Shown here piece by piece: positions 50,731-64,000 of a stretch of 64,000 nucleotides of DNA. The position numbers and the translations under genes are program-made. Every line of letters starts with the position of its first letter. The stretch's first letter is position 1. The stretch is from Aptenodytes patagonicus (lineage: Eukaryota; Chordata; Aves; Sphenisciformes; Spheniscidae). The DNA lies in the NCBI RefSeq assembly GCF_965638725.1, contig NC_134960.1:64501-128500 (forward strand), given 5' to 3'. Below the pieces are notes generated by a model, which was given only the letters and a program-made list of their open reading frames with translations, was not told the DNA's origin and searched no databases.

Positions 50731-53700
50731 GCGTTGTTTATTTGTCCATGGTTAGCACAGGTTTCACTGTTCCAGCTTTCTTGGAGTTTAGAGTGACAAT
50801 ATTTCTTTCGTGCTAAGGAATTGAAAGTTTCAGCTTCCTTCACCTGTAATTCACTAATATACAAACATGTGCAAAAGCTGTTTGGAGCATTTAAGCAGAC
50901 ATTCCCTGAAATAATTCTTCATTTCTCTCATAGAATCTCTGATCCTTTTCTTTACATGTACTCATTTCAAAAGGGTCTTTGCCCACTTAATGCCATCCAA
51001 GAAAAGCTTTTCATAAAGTACACACAAGCAAACCAAAACAATTAGATAAAAAGCAGCCAAATGGCTGGGCACGATTATATGAAATACAACAATTAATATA
51101 CATTTTTAAGGCTAACAACAGAACACCATGGATATACAGTTGTACCCAATACTACCACTTACAGCCTGTAGACTAAGAGGCTCTAAAATGAAACTTAAGG
51201 TTTCACTGATCATTGCCTGTAGCATGGTCCGTTAGAAAGAACATGAGGCCTGGTTTCACCTGTCAAATGAAAGGCAGAAGCACAAATACATCATACTCAA
51301 GACACTTCATTGCTTTGTACGCTGTCTTATATAGCCAAATGACATTTATGATTTAGAAACAATTCTAATGGTTTCTATATGCTAGGAAGAACATAAATCA
51401 TCCCCCCTCCAACTGGTAGAAAAAAAAGCACGGCAGCTCAGGAGAGGTAATTGTACTCTAATTCCATGGGAAGTCAGGCTGATAAGAATTGCACAGATTA
51501 CTGAATGCACAGAATGGTTCCAAAACCTCGTGGTTATCCACATTATCAAATAATGACAGCTCTAGTGAGTCAACATCATAAACCAGGACGAATGCTCCTG
51601 ACCAGATAATAATTTCTGGGATCCAAAAGGATTATCGCCATCGCTGTGCTAGCAGAGTAAGCTGCTTGCCAATCATCTCTAACCTATTACCTACAACTCA
51701 CAAATTCAGTGGTACTTCACACTTGAGCCTGCTAGCCCAGGAGGAAAAGAGGTTGAAATTCAAGAGTTGCAAGTGTTCTAACAAACCGGCAAACTCAAAG
51801 TCCAAACCTGTGCAACTCATTAACTGCTCCCGTAATCATTCTGCGTAGGTCAAGTACTGTTGTACCATATTTGAGTGTACAATGAATACATGAATATACA
51901 CTTGTCCTCTGGGAAAAGTGGTGATATGAAATGTCACAGACATATACAGAGAGCAAAATAACCACATAGTGTTTTTGCATATGCCCCAAAATACAGACAA
52001 ACACCTTCTATTTACTACATAAACATTTCGACTTCTGACTGCTGGGGCTGGGAACGTCAACTCTGAGCTGGCTGAAACAGAATCAGCAGCAAATTTGCCT
52101 CCTTCACGAGGACATCCACGGAGGCAGAAGGCTGGCAGGCTTGACATCCATAGCATTGGCAGGAAAAACTGACAGCAAGGGGGAAAAAAGAGAAAGGCTC
52201 CACCTACACGAGAGTCCCAAAGGAAAACTACACTTGGGGGGAAAAAAAAGAAAAAAAATATAGGCTAAATTTCAAAATCAAAAAAGATTTCAACTCAATC
52301 AAAAATGGAGACTCAGTCCATTACTGCTGTTACTAAGTTCCAGCTGGAGACCACAGTCCATCAGCTTGAGACCTCAGTACTATCCAAAACACCAAGTAGA
52401 AAGATGCCAGTAGAACCCTGCTAGCTGAATTCCTCTCTTATCCCAGACACTACAACTGCTAGCCCTGACTACCTACTTTACTCACTAGCAGGGCCTGTGG
52501 AGGACCAACTGTTGATGATAACCACAGAAAATTCTTCTCACAGCCCCATTTTTTTTCTTGTAATTTCACACACCCTCTGTGTCTGCTGTCTCCACCACAG
52601 ACTCAGTAAGCAAGTTGAGTTCTTGCTACCTGCCCTGCAAGACTGCAATTATTTCCTCACCAATCTAATGTTTCATACCTAGGTATAGTAGCTATGTAGT
52701 ATTGACTAAACAGTCATGCTTCTGCACGTGCACCCAGAAACAGATATTCACCATTCTCTAACTTTGCATGTATAAATTCTTTCCACCCTCTGTCCTCCCC
52801 AGAAGTTATTTGCAATTGCAATTTAGGTAGGTCTCCTAGATGTGTAACAGTAATATTATTTGATTCTACAGTGATCTGTACCTGCAGGAGCGAAAAGGCC
52901 ACTTAACAACTTGTGATATGAATCCAAGTCCTCAGTTAACAGGTGGGAAGTGGACACAACCTAATTTAGAGGCAACATCTAAGTGAGGAAACAAAGCCAG
53001 GACAAACCAGATTCTCAAAACTTGCCTTGATTTTTACATGGCAGAAATAGCAGGACTCTGTATTAATTTTCATGTCTTTATTCAACAATGGAGAGGGGGA
53101 AAGGCAGAAGACTAAACACATAAGACAGACATGGAGATAAATTAAAACAATTTAGGAGTACAGATAACAAAACAGCAGCCTTTTAAAGAAAAATATTCAC
53201 AGGCATCAATAATAAGAAACTGGGACAGCAGGTGGGAGGAAACTATGTAAACTCAATAGCAAAGAACAAAAAGCCATACCTGCAACTCATAAACCTATAA
53301 AACCTATTCTAATGACACACGGAGATTTCAATTCAAATTATCTGAGACATTTACCTGTCAAAATAAACTGGAAGTAAAAAGTGAATAACTTCCAGAACCT
53401 CTTTCCCCCACCCACATCAATAACTAAGCCTCTATCAAAGCAACTTTTGTCTAGAGGTGCCACCATATACTTGTGTTCAGTTATGCTTGGAGCACCACTT
53501 ACAAGAGAGACCCACATAAAACAGTAGCAATATGTAATATTCAAAATTTAGTCCTTGGATGATGCTTTTTTTGTCTTGTCAGCTACTACAATCTTCAGCA
53601 AGTTGATACAGCCTGAACAGACACAATATAATAAGCTTTTCCAAATACTCTTTAAGCCCAACAGAAGGGCTGTATTTACAGGTTCATGACCCTTAGGCCT

Positions 53701-55184
53701 TGGAGGGAAACTGGGCGAGGAAAGCTGCTTCTAGCAGAAATGTCAAAATAACCGAGAAGGGAAATAAGGATTAGCTGCCACCCTGTGGAATGAAAGCACA
53801 TCTGCATAGATAAAACCTTTTGTATCATACTCTGGGGAGAAACGGAAGAAAAGCAACGGATCCTCTGAAATAGGAGAAAATAAATGAGAGCAAAAAAGCA
53901 AGATATCGAAGAGATAATACATGATTTTCTCTAATGGTCTTCACAAAAAAGAATGTAAAAAGATACCTAGAAAGAGTCTGGGTATCAAAGCAAGCACAAC
54001 ATGAGATTAGGATGCCTTAGGGTTTCTACATTTAAGTCATTATACTGCAGCAAGTGACCAAACTTTTAACGACTCTACAAAGAAATAGTGAAAAGAATTC
54101 AAACTCCCTCTCCCAAAAAAACCCTAGTAACCCAGTCATTTAACATCACTGTGATTCAGAGCATGGGTAAAAAGGTGACAGCATCAGGAAGAGGCTTTTT
54201 CAATGTGTGTGTTAATTCCAGACTGCCCACTGGTCATCAAACAGACCGAGAAGTATCAGAGACAGGACACTGGACTAGCTGAACCAATTCAGTTTTGGCT
54301 GGCCTTTTCTCTGTTTTCCCTTTTCTGAGGTAATAGCCTTTGAGCACCACAGTGGCTCCACTGATCAGTTACTGTATTCCTGCAGCAAATACAGAATGGT
54401 GACAACAACTGGCTTCTACAAAAATTGGCTTTTAAATGCAGTTTAGATTCTATTTAATTCAAGATATTCATTGTTGCAGATAAAAAATTAGCAACTGATA
54501 GCAGCAATGCCATAATTTCCATTCAGTTCCTAGACCCCCAGTTGGGCCTAGGAAAAAGAGAAAGCTTGGAAAATTCTGTGATTTGGCTTTGGCTAAACTT
54601 ATATCCAGCAGATTTCCTTGTAAAACTGACACTGAGTGTTGCTAGTAGAGAGCCTTTACGTTAGCTCTGTGCTAATAATTTAGTATTCACTAAATACAAG
54701 GCTTAGTCATGAGAGCCCATCCCTACCTCCCTCAATAATATATTAATTTCTTATAAACATAACTCTTTAAATCATTACTAAGCGTTTCCTACAATGCAAT
54801 ACATGCTTTTGTGGTCTGAACTACATCAGGGCAATCCACAACTTGTGGATTGTTGAAATTTAGCATCTGCCTGAAAGCACTATGTTGTTTATTTAACTCT
54901 GATCATATGATGGAAAAATAGAACAGAAACGTATATATTTTTTTTTTCTTTTTTTTAAACAAAGTCTGACTATAAGGAATCCACAGCCCTACTCTAAATT
55001 CTATTTCTCTTTCCTACAGTAACCTCCTGGTATGTCCTGGACCTTTCTTCAGTCTGTAAGTCTCCATCTATGATGTTGCAGATAAAAGACCTCCTCTTTC
55101 TCAACATCAGAAAGAATCTCAGACTGTCTCATTACATTCCTATTAGGATTTCCATATATTTTGAGATGCAAGGTCAGATACTCT
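50731..55184. other. No gene recognised
   Basis: AT-rich intergenic DNA with short frames only. Around 54240-54290, GACAGGACACTGGACTAGCT resembles the end of an ancient LINE, too short and diverged to call. Confidence 0.45.
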
Positions 55185-55510
55185 ATATACCTCTTGCTGC
55201 TTCCTGCACAATGCTCTGGCACATCAGCCACGCCTCCCAGTTTTGTGTTACCAGCAAACTTGCTGAGGGTACAGTCTGCTCCATCATACAGATCATTAAT
55301 GAAGATGTTAAACAGGACTAGACCCAGTATTGAGCCCTGGGGTTTGCTGCTAGCTGCTGGCCTCCAATTAGACTTCCTGGGACTGATCACCACCCTCTGG
55401 GCCTGGCCATTCAGCCAGTTTTTTACCCACCTCATTGTCTGCTCATCCAGCCTGTACTTCCATCAGCTTTTCTATAAAAATCTTATGTGAGACAATGTCA
55501 AAATCCCTTG
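55185..55510 (-). mobile_element. CR1 LINE fragment (antisense)
   Basis: On the minus strand it encodes a broken CR1 reverse-transcriptase segment: [35 protein letters not shown], then CTLSKFAGNTKLGG, where the catalytic FADD is read as FAGN. It covers only the middle of ORF2; both ends are missing. Inactive. Confidence 0.9.
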
Positions 55511-58321
55511 TACCCATGTGATCTTGTATGGCTAAGAAATAAAAAAGTCAGTGGTTTTTCCAAAATGCTTGCACTGTTAATTAGGTTGTTGACTGTTAAA
55601 AAAAAAAAAGGGGGAAAAGAAAAAAAGAAAAAAACCCCCCCGAACCCTTCTGTTCTTCAGAATGCTAACTCTCTGTTGCCATGGTCACAAATTACCATAG
55701 TAACCATTAAATACATCTGTATTTTTCGATTAAAATTGCTTCTATTTTCACAGAATATAGATCCAATTGAAAGAAACTACTCATTCTTACCAGGAAATAC
55801 TACAAAATTCAGAGTATAAATTAGGGCAACACTACTGAAGTACACAAACACACAGAAACTGGTTAATTGCAAAAGAGGGGGGGAATAAATCACAAACATT
55901 GCCATTTACAGAGCTGCTTCCTGCAGCTAGAAAATGGTTTGAATGGAAAACAAAAAGATTTGAGGACAGTTATTCTCTAACACTATTGTCTCAGCAAGCC
56001 TCACTGGAAAGTGGGTCAATTAGAAAGCCCAGTAAGCTTAAATAGCCTTTTTAGTCAGGGGTTAACCGCAGTGTTACTTCATATTTCTCCATTAGAGCCC
56101 CAGTTTGTCCCCCCCCGCCCTCTTTCTAAGCAGGACCTTCATTCTCATACATAGGAAATATTGATGTTCAGCCTGTCGTAATTCAACTGTTATCAGACAA
56201 GTCTCTGCGCTCTCATTTTCAGTGATTGCATGTTACGCTTATACCCTCTGCTGGACAAAAAGCAATTCACAACCCTCCCTGTGACAGTGCCTTTAGATCA
56301 GCACTGTGCTAATAGGAACTCTGTCATGAAAATGTTGAATCAAAACCAAGCATCGTTACGCAGTCTCTAATTTCTGCACTTCACGGAAGGTCGTTCAGTC
56401 ATCTTTACCTGGCTAGATCTGTCTCAGCTTCTCCATTTTCTTATTGGGCTTTCATTCAACCAACACTGTCTCATACATAGCTCAGCACGCCTGAATTTAG
56501 ACATGAATTCATGGTCGCATGTCAAAATAAAAACATTCACAACATTTGAGAAATAATCTAACAGAGGAGTCAAAAGCGAGGAGTCCATCAACTCAGTGCT
56601 TTCCCAAAAAGGCAGCAGCATGAATACAAAAGGTTTGTATTCAATACTAGGTTTGACGATCACGATAATCTACCTCCTAATTTTATAAAGTCACCAAAAA
56701 TTTTCAACTTGCTTTCTTTTTGGTAAGTTACTGAGCATTACTTATGATAAAAACTTAGTTCCCTTGTATGTAAAAATTTTATATGCTTGCCATCCAGCCT
56801 GACTCTCCTTCCTGACCTGCTGCAAAGAACATGATTGAATTCCCCATCTTTGATAAGTCAGTATAGCAATGCATTTCTACTGCTGCCACAAATCTTTTAG
56901 ATAGTCTCAGACACATATATTACAGAAGACTTGAACTCTTGCTCCTTTAGAGTTCACTCACTTTTGCAGCCTTCCCACAAACGTTACTTCTAACATTTTT
57001 TGGCTAAATGCAGACAGAATGCTCTTGTCCAAAGGGTCTGCAGTAAGCATATTTCAGCCAGAACCCACTGCAAGAAAAGGGAAATACATCAAACTATGCT
57101 ATTGGCAATAGATGCTCAGATTCCACCTGGGAATCCAGCCTTAAGCCTTGCTGTGCAAGTCACTGTATGATTCTAGGTCATAGGGTTAAATAATGGAAAA
57201 AGGCTATATTTCAGCTCTAAAAGACAGTATTTTTCATGTCTCCACAGTCAGCAAAATGGAAGTAGTCCCTTGCTTAATAAGAGAAAACATAAAAAACATA
57301 CCTGGGTCATGAAAGGATAGGAGCTGAGAAACAGAGCAAGGAAGTAACAGTTTGCTCGCAAGGGGTTTACGGAAAGGTTTTAGGCAAAGAAGCAGTGAAG
57401 ACCTAAATTTACCTGCAAAATTGCAGAAAAAAAATGCCAATTTGCCACTGTTTCTTTTCACTTCATTTTGATTCCAGTTCTCATCAGAAATAGAGCACTG
57501 GCAATTCTGACATTGAATTTTGGGATTCTACAGATGTGTGTATTCTAGCTGTGTATATGAGCGTAGCAAAGTCCAGCATTTGGCTCATCCAAAAATGTAG
57601 GCTTTGTGTGTGGGGTAATTTCCAAGATGAATGTATCTTCTGGAGCTCCCTGCTGTTGCTTCCCCAGCATAACACATCTACTACAAAGTGATGAGAGATA
57701 CTTGACATTCATCTGGTCCTTCCTGCAGATCAGCTGCCTGCTGAGGTAAAATTCAAACTTTATTGTTCTGAAGTGATGAAAAGTTCAAGAATCTCAATGC
57801 ATGTAGCTCAAGCCCAGCTTAGAAAGGTAAGACACAGAGACAGAGGTGCTGTAAGAGAGAAATAAGGCTCTAATGTGTAGAGCGCAGAGTTTAAGTATTG
57901 CTTGAGGATCAGAAAGTCAGCAGTATTTCCTGGACAATTCTGTACTGTACACAGCCCATTTTCCACTCTAATTCTATCTCACAAGACAGGTTCTTAGCTG
58001 CTATGCACGTTTATTGTCTTAATTTACTGTTAGAACCAATCATTCTCACAAGTTACTCTGCACACCTCAAGATCTCTTCTGAAGCCTCTAGGCTTCTTAA
58101 CAATACCTATAAATAACATAAGACTGAGTTACATTTACAGCATCTTGTAATAGTGCCAAATTCTAGATGAAAGGTGACCAGGAATCCTTTCTCTTCAGTA
58201 ACACTAAAGCACATCCCCATACAGCATATGCATTTCTGCACATACCAGCTCTTAAACATTAAATTTGGTAGGCTTCAAACCACAAATACCACACAGGAAC
58301 TCCCAGGCAACTGGCTCTAAG
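55511..58321. other. No gene recognised
   Basis: AT-rich DNA with A-rich and A/C runs at about 55599-55640. No exons or named repeats were seen. Confidence 0.45.
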
Positions 58322-58400
58322 TGGCCCTGCTTGAGCAGGGAGGTTGAACCAGATGACCTCCAGAGGTCCCTTCCAACTCGGACGACTCTATGATTCTATG
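58322..58400 (+). mobile_element. CR1 LINE 3' tail
   Basis: Only the 3' UTR end survives: CTGCTTGAGCAGGGAGGTTG, ACCAGATGACCTCCAGAGGT, CCCTTCCAACTC and two ATTCTATG-like units. It is extremely 5'-truncated. Confidence 0.88.
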
Positions 58401-61400
58401 AGCTCATATAGCTTCAGAATACTTTGCTGGTTTTCCACACATCTGACTTCACAGGGCAACTCAGAAAGCAGCACCACAAGATGCTTCAGCCAGGTGGCAC
58501 ATTGCAAGTTCTTAGTGGGTAAAGCAAGAAAAGCTATAGTACTGACCAGTTACACAGAGAGATGTGATTCAGCATCTCCCCAGCAAGTAGCAGAGTAATA
58601 TGACAATACAATGTCCCCATCAGAAAGAAGGATAAGAATATTTCCCCCCCCCCCCCCCCCTAGATTTCTCTCTTAGGCAATAAGCCACACTTTCCAGCAT
58701 TTTATGCAAGTTTGGAAGACAGACAGGAAAACTCAGCTCAATTCAACAGCTGCTCTCAAGCATACAATGACACTTCACAGCTAACATGCAAGGCTCCTTG
58801 ATACAATGCTATGTGCAGATCAGAGAACCAGCAGAGTATTCCATAGTTATCCCACTTTTCTCCTAAGGCACTGTATTTCCTGCTGATTAAGATGGCAAAG
58901 AATAAATAACAATTTCTGGAAAGTCGGGGTTCTCTAGAAATCTTGCTTTTCAAGGCAGAAATGACTTGGCTGTAGAAGTATGACTCCCTCACAGTATAAG
59001 AGGGATGTATAAGAAAGCAAGCCCAGCACTGCAAAAGGACAATGAATGGAACCCAATTCACTAAAATGGGGGAAGGTGTAGCTTCCCCAGAACAAGCTTT
59101 GCAATTTTAAGAACACCAGCATCCCTCTCTCTAATACACCCTCTACCTACCAAGGAAGTTAATCTAGTCTAAAAGAAATCAGTCCCATAGACTCAGAAAC
59201 GTAAGGCTGGAGAATCAGAAACTCGATAAAGAACAGTAAGAAATTAAGATGTTTAGTTGAAGTGCAGGGTTTAAAACCTGACAGTAGTCTCCCCTATATT
59301 TTCCTATTTCTTACCCACCATGGAGGATACTGCCAAGCAAGAAAACATTTTTCCCCTTTATGCAGCAAATCATTAAGTTTCTCAGAGGGGAAACCACATT
59401 TCACCATTTTCTTTTCCAACAGCAGAACACTGACTCATAGTATTATAAAGCATGGAGGTACAACATTTCTTTCCAAAAGGCAGTCATGGCTTCACTTTGT
59501 ATCTCATGGTACAGGTATTTTAGGATAATTTTTAGGCACACGAAGTTTGACACACATGTACCACCCCACCCCACCCCCCACCCCCCCAACTTCAGGTATC
59601 TTTCTCTTACTGCATTTCTCTCTGTGCCCAGGCATATTAGGAAAGGGGTATAAACACTTACTGAACACAATGGGTTCTACTGCTAGGTGAAGATTTAACC
59701 ATTTGCTTAATTGCACAATGAAGCCCACAGATGATAGTGAAGAGAAACTACATTCCAGCATTTCCTGCTGAAAACACTGAACAACAGCTGATAAAAGCAT
59801 TTTATCAAAACAGCACATTCAGCGTTCTCATTAACAAGAGAATTTCTATGCAAGACCACGCCATCCAATGCAGAACTATATCTAGAAACTCACTAAGAGG
59901 TCACGTGGGTGGTGGCAGATCTGCAGAGGCTTCGATCAAGCAGAGCACAATCTAGCAGTCGCATTTGTACTGGAAGAAGAAAATAGCGTCCATGCTAAGA
60001 CATGGTTCTTGCTCTGGGTAAGTTCTGCTGCTTGACATCATCAGCTTCGTATCACACACCAGGTAACAGTCCCTGACTCTACTCCAGACTCTCTCTTACA
60101 ACCAGAAGTAATTTAATTCCTCTGTACAACAACAGTCAGAGTAAGACTGACGCGTATTTACCCACAGGCGAATGACATCAAGCATCAATGTTAAGTAAAA
60201 GATACTGAACACAGGACCTAGCTCAGGAAGACAAAGGTAAATCCAAATACCAAAACTGAGTCTTCAGAAATTCTTACTGTGCTTCAAAGCAGGAAGAGTT
60301 ACTACAAATGAACTGACTCTAGAAAACATTCTGGAAAGTCACCATATGAAAACAGAGTAATCCAAGACTATCACAACGCATGCACAAGGAAAGGGCATGA
60401 AGATCAGCATAAGGGGAGACTAACCAATCCTTGGCTTCCAAATCAAGTCCCTCACAATGATTTACATGAATAATTTGCTATGGAAATTTTTAGTTTAAAA
60501 AAAATTTTTCAAGAAACGTGGTCGTAGAGATACTTGGTATATAGAGAATAATGGTTCTATCTTGTTCAGTACAGTAAAATCTAGGACAGCAATTCCTCAT
60601 AACTGAATCTTCCACATAATCAGTAAAGATTTTTATCCCTCATATGGAGAGAGGAATTCCCTTTGGAAACAGAAAGAATTCCTGCTTCAGGACATGCCTT
60701 TGTATACGTGTCTCACTAGTACATGCAATGTTTGCTAACAAACTAAAAAGAACAAAATACTTGGGTTTTTTTGTGAAACTCAAAACTCAAAGCCAAATCA
60801 AGGCTTTTCTACTGGCTTCTGGATGAGGCCTTATGGATAATTTAGGACAATTATTTCTGACAAGATGCAAGTTTCTGACATGGCCTGTCAAGGCTTCAAT
60901 TTTTAAAAGCTACAAATAAAAGCAAACCCAAATTAATTGGTTTCCTAATAATAGGAAACCAATATTCCTAATACTAAACTATATTTTCCTAATAACTAGT
61001 CAATTAATAACAATTTGCCAACAAGACAATGGGAAACAAGAAAAAATTCAGTCCTAATCTTCAACTTTACAAACTTTTGAAGGGCTGTTCTTTAGGACAG
61101 AAATACTTGTGGAACATTACTTGCAGAACTGCTTCTATACGTTGCCAACAGCAAAATACTGGGCTCTGTGAAGAATCGACCGTCATTTCAGAAATGTGAC
61201 AGCAAAAGACGTGGGCAAACTCAAATGCCTGCACCTAGAGCTAAGAATGGTCTTCAGTAGGGAAGGAGGAGCCAGGTTCCTTTGATAACTAGTTTCAGTA
61301 AAGATTAAGACCATCAAGTATGCATTCAAACAACCATGTCTATAATGGTGCTACCCCACTATAGATCTCAACAACAGGAACCCTACTCATCTCATAAATT

Positions 61401-62771
61401 CCCATTGCCATGCGTACAGGGGATCTCCCCTTAACAATGTTCAACAGATTACAATCCAGTATGGCTTGGCATAATGCAGGTTTTTCCTGCAGCACTGCAA
61501 TTTCACTCCCACGATACATATTCTACACTCTATGTAGTTCTGTCCCAAGTTGCTCAAGTCTCAAGACATTTGATAAACATGGCACATGGTCAGACAGAAA
61601 AGTTGTGCAAGGGCTGCAGTAGGATAAAGCAAGAGGACTGATTAATCGTAGTATTGTGCCCTACTCCCTGCTTTTTAGCCCCCATAAATGGAAACCTGGA
61701 ATTAGCAAAATTCATACAGCAGCTATTTATCAGTTCTCATGCCCTGAGGATTGCATCTCCTAAAGCTGAGAGATAAGGGCTTCTGAAATTCTCAAGTATG
61801 CCTGCAGACTATATTGAGCCAGATTTTCCCCAGTCATCTGCTAGAATGAAAGAATTTGTCCGTAGTAACAAGCATCAGGATGACATGGAGTTCAACCACT
61901 AAATGGCAAAGCAACAGTCTCCCTGCCAACTGTTCCCACCGCATGGGACTCGCCTCACTCTGATGTCCTACAGGAATCGAAGTGAACAACAAAACCTGAA
62001 ATAAAATTCAAGCAGCTTCAAAAAGAGCCAAAATCTTACAGATGCCCAACTTTCCTTCTCAATAGTTAACTCTTACAGATACCCGTATCTACTGCATCAC
62101 GTGTGCACGTAACAGCACATTTTCTTCATTACTCAGTTTTTCAATTATCTCCCTTCACCTTCCAGAAAAAATAAAAACAATCTCTTCATCTTCCAGTATT
62201 AGTAACGGGAATCTAGCATACTCCTCCGATGAGCTAGTCCTTTATGTTCAAAAGCACTCAGCATACATAATTTCAGTCACCTTCTCAAAGGGGATGGACA
62301 TGACAGGTACGGTCCATTCTTAAGGAGGGTGGGCACTTCTTAACAACGCACAGCTGCAGAAGAATACCCAGAGCAAGATAAGACATTTTAGGGAGCCACC
62401 CACCCCTGTGGAACTCCAGTGTCTAATATTTTTCCAGCTTCTGTGCAATGGATGTCTCTAACCCTAGTCAGTTCTTCCAGCAAAGATTCTCCCCAACTAG
62501 GGTTATACAGTGGGAATTCCAAAGCAACAGGCTATGTACAGACATATCAGCATTCCCTCCAACAGAGAGATGAAAAGGAGAAAATTCTCGAGGATGTGTA
62601 TCCTCTACTCCATTTTCTGAATCCCAGCCTCCCCCTTGCCTTGGAATGAGCTCTACAAAGCAGTATCTGTTATGTACATGAATTTCAGCTCCCTTCCTTT
62701 GGGGAGTTTCCCCTCAAAGGTGACAGGCAAATCCTGGGACAGAGACAGGTGCTGGGGAGGGGGAAGTCTCC
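58401..62771. other. Intergenic DNA and REEP2 3' UTR
   Basis: A 17-base C run lies at 58644-58660. The part nearest 62771 must include the minus-strand 3' UTR of REEP2, but its polyadenylation site was not fixed. No further gene was recognised. Confidence 0.45.
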
Positions 62772-62846
62772 TTAGGATGACTCGCCAGAAGCAAGACAGC
62801 CTGCAGCTTTCTTCTTAGGGCGGGCTTTCACACTTCTTACTGGAAG
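62772..62846 (-). CDS. REEP2: REEP2, last coding exon (partial gene)
   Basis: Receptor expression-enhancing protein 2 shapes endoplasmic-reticulum tubules and helps deliver receptors to the cell surface. On the minus strand a strong 3' splice site (CCTCTTTTTCTTTCTCCTCAG, ending at 62847) opens a 75-bp exon of 24 codons plus TAA. It encodes VKARPKKKAAG and ends SGESS; human REEP2 ends with a closely similar KTRPKKKT-type basic stretch and a short Gly/Ser/Asp tail. Reading begins in phase 0. The transmembrane and TB2/DP1/HVA22 parts must lie beyond the right edge of the window. The orientation and position upstream of EGR1 match the human order, which supports the call. The exon is too short for certainty on sequence alone. 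Confidence 0.8.
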   Translation of the reverse strand, partial: LPVRSVKARPKKKAAGCLASGESS

Positions 62847-62989
62847 CTGAGGAGAAAGAAAAAGAGGCACCTTTGGTTAGTTTAACACTTAAATGTCTAA
62901 CAGAAAGATACAAGAATGCAGAGTGAAAATAGGACAAAACAACTACAACACGATGACCCTATTCATGTCATCTGTTGTTTCAAAAAGGC

Positions 62990-63575
62990 TATTTAACTTG
63001 AGAAGCTGTATAAGCTTGAGAAGTGGTCCCATGTGAAACTTATGGGGTTCAACAAGGCCAAGTGCATGGTCCTGAACCTGGGTCGGGGCAACCCCAGTAT
63101 CAATACAGGCTGGGGGGACGAAGGGATTGAGAGCAGTCCTGCAGAGAAGGACTTGGGGGTACTGGTGGATGAAAAGCTGGACATGAGCCGGCAATGTGAG
63201 CTCCCACATCCTGGGCTCTGGGGAGACCTTACTGCAGCCTTTCAGTATTTAAAAGGGGGCTTATAAGAAAGATGGGGACAGACTTTTTAGTAGGGCCTGA
63301 TGCAATAGGACAACAGGTAACGGCTTTAAACTAAAAGAGGGTAGATTTGGTTAGATATAAGGAAGAAATTTTTTACGCTGAGGGTGGTGAAACACTGGAA
63401 CAAGTTCCCCAGAGAGGTGGTAGATGCCCCATCCCTGGAAACATTCAATGTCAGGTTGGACGGGGCTCTGAGCAACCTGATGTAGTTGAAGATGTTCCTG
63501 CTTATTGCAGGTGGGGTTGGACTAGATGAGCTTTAAAGGTCCCTTCCAATCCAAACCATTCTATGATTCTAACCA
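62990..63575 (+). mobile_element. CR1 LINE 3' fragment, internally deleted, in REEP2 intron
   Basis: It starts at GGTCCCATGTGAAACTTATG and passes ATACAGGCTGGGGGGACGAA. It loses part of the coding region after CGGCAATGTGAG near 63199, then continues from CTGGGGAGACCTTACTGCAG to the CCTTCCAATCCAAACC and ATTCTATGATTCT terminus. It is the same subfamily as 9244-9975. It lies antisense to REEP2, between the last exon and the preceding exon outside the window. Confidence 0.92.
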
Positions 63576-64000
63576 TTCTGTTTGTTTTTGGTTAGTAAAC
63601 AAATAACTCTGAGCACACCCATCAAATAGCAGCCAGGAGAGGAAGACATTCTAGAACAGGACAAGTGTGATAATAAAATTGATGTCAGCCATCTTGACAA
63701 AAGATTAGACATAGCAGTATTTCTAACTGGTAACATTCACATAACACTTCACTGCTATAACTTTTCTGCTTCTTGACTGCCATCCCAAATGCTGTTCTCT
63801 GAAAGATGTAGAAACGTCTTGAACTACTTTGCACGCTTTACTCCAAGTGTCTTTCATTCTAGATATTGGCAAGAAGAGTGCATTTATGATCTATGATGCA
63901 TTCAGCCCTTCCGCACAATCTCGGAGATCTCAAAGACCTCCTACAATTCCTACATCTAAACCAAAGATCCAGACTGAGCATAAAAACCAACATGCCTGCA
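63576..64000. other. Presumed REEP2 intron
   Basis: Unique-looking AT-rich DNA without an exon-like segment. It is assigned to the last REEP2 intron because the preceding coding exon is not seen before the window ends. Confidence 0.4.

Overview
This is a bird nuclear genome window. CR1 non-LTR retrotransposon copies ending in the ATTCTATG-type 3' repeat occur throughout, introns are short, and coding and promoter DNA is very GC-rich. The species cannot be fixed from the sequence. Only two protein-coding genes are firmly supported, both on the minus strand and in the order seen at human 5q31: the last coding exon of REEP2 (62772-62846), and the complete immediate-early transcription factor gene EGR1 (also ZENK/zif268/Krox-24/NGFI-A; coding 23280-25122, two coding exons, 310-bp intron, 510 aa). 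About 37 kb separates them.

Layout. 1-5.2 kb is a repeat mosaic: an antisense CR1 fragment, two blocks of a degenerate ~30-bp minisatellite, an LTR-like element carrying two internal tandem duplications, and a CpG island (3.6-4.5 kb) led by a 61-bp tandem repeat in which every unit carries a ZNF143/STAF-type ACTACAAYTCCCRGCATGC-like site. 5.2-18.4 kb is AT-rich with CR1 copies, a 23-bp-stem hairpin and no recognised gene. At 18.44-19.25 kb a second CpG island, lying downstream of EGR1, holds three consensus CArG boxes spaced 22 and 23 bp apart, two of them in identical Ets-plus-CArG modules, plus NF-kB and CCAAT motifs. It looks like a serum/activity-responsive enhancer or an unannotated promoter. 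22.28-27.2 kb is EGR1: 3' UTR with AATAAATAAA, both exons, a short AUG-free 5' leader containing a 55-bp-period duplication, a TATA box, a proximal pair and a distal pair of CArG boxes with Ets sites, and a broad CpG island. 27.2-62.7 kb is mostly AT-rich intergenic DNA with CR1 fragments, one candidate CTCF plus CRE element near 32.3 kb, and a weak candidate transcript near 50.2-50.7 kb. 62.77-64 kb is the end of REEP2, with a CR1 in what is inferred to be its last intron.

How it works together. EGR1 is switched on within minutes through SRF and Ets ternary-complex factors at its CArG boxes. The same grammar at 18.8 kb and the CRE-bearing element at 32.3 kb are the best candidates for distal control of that burst. 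ETF1, the expected convergent neighbour downstream of EGR1, was not recognised by eye.
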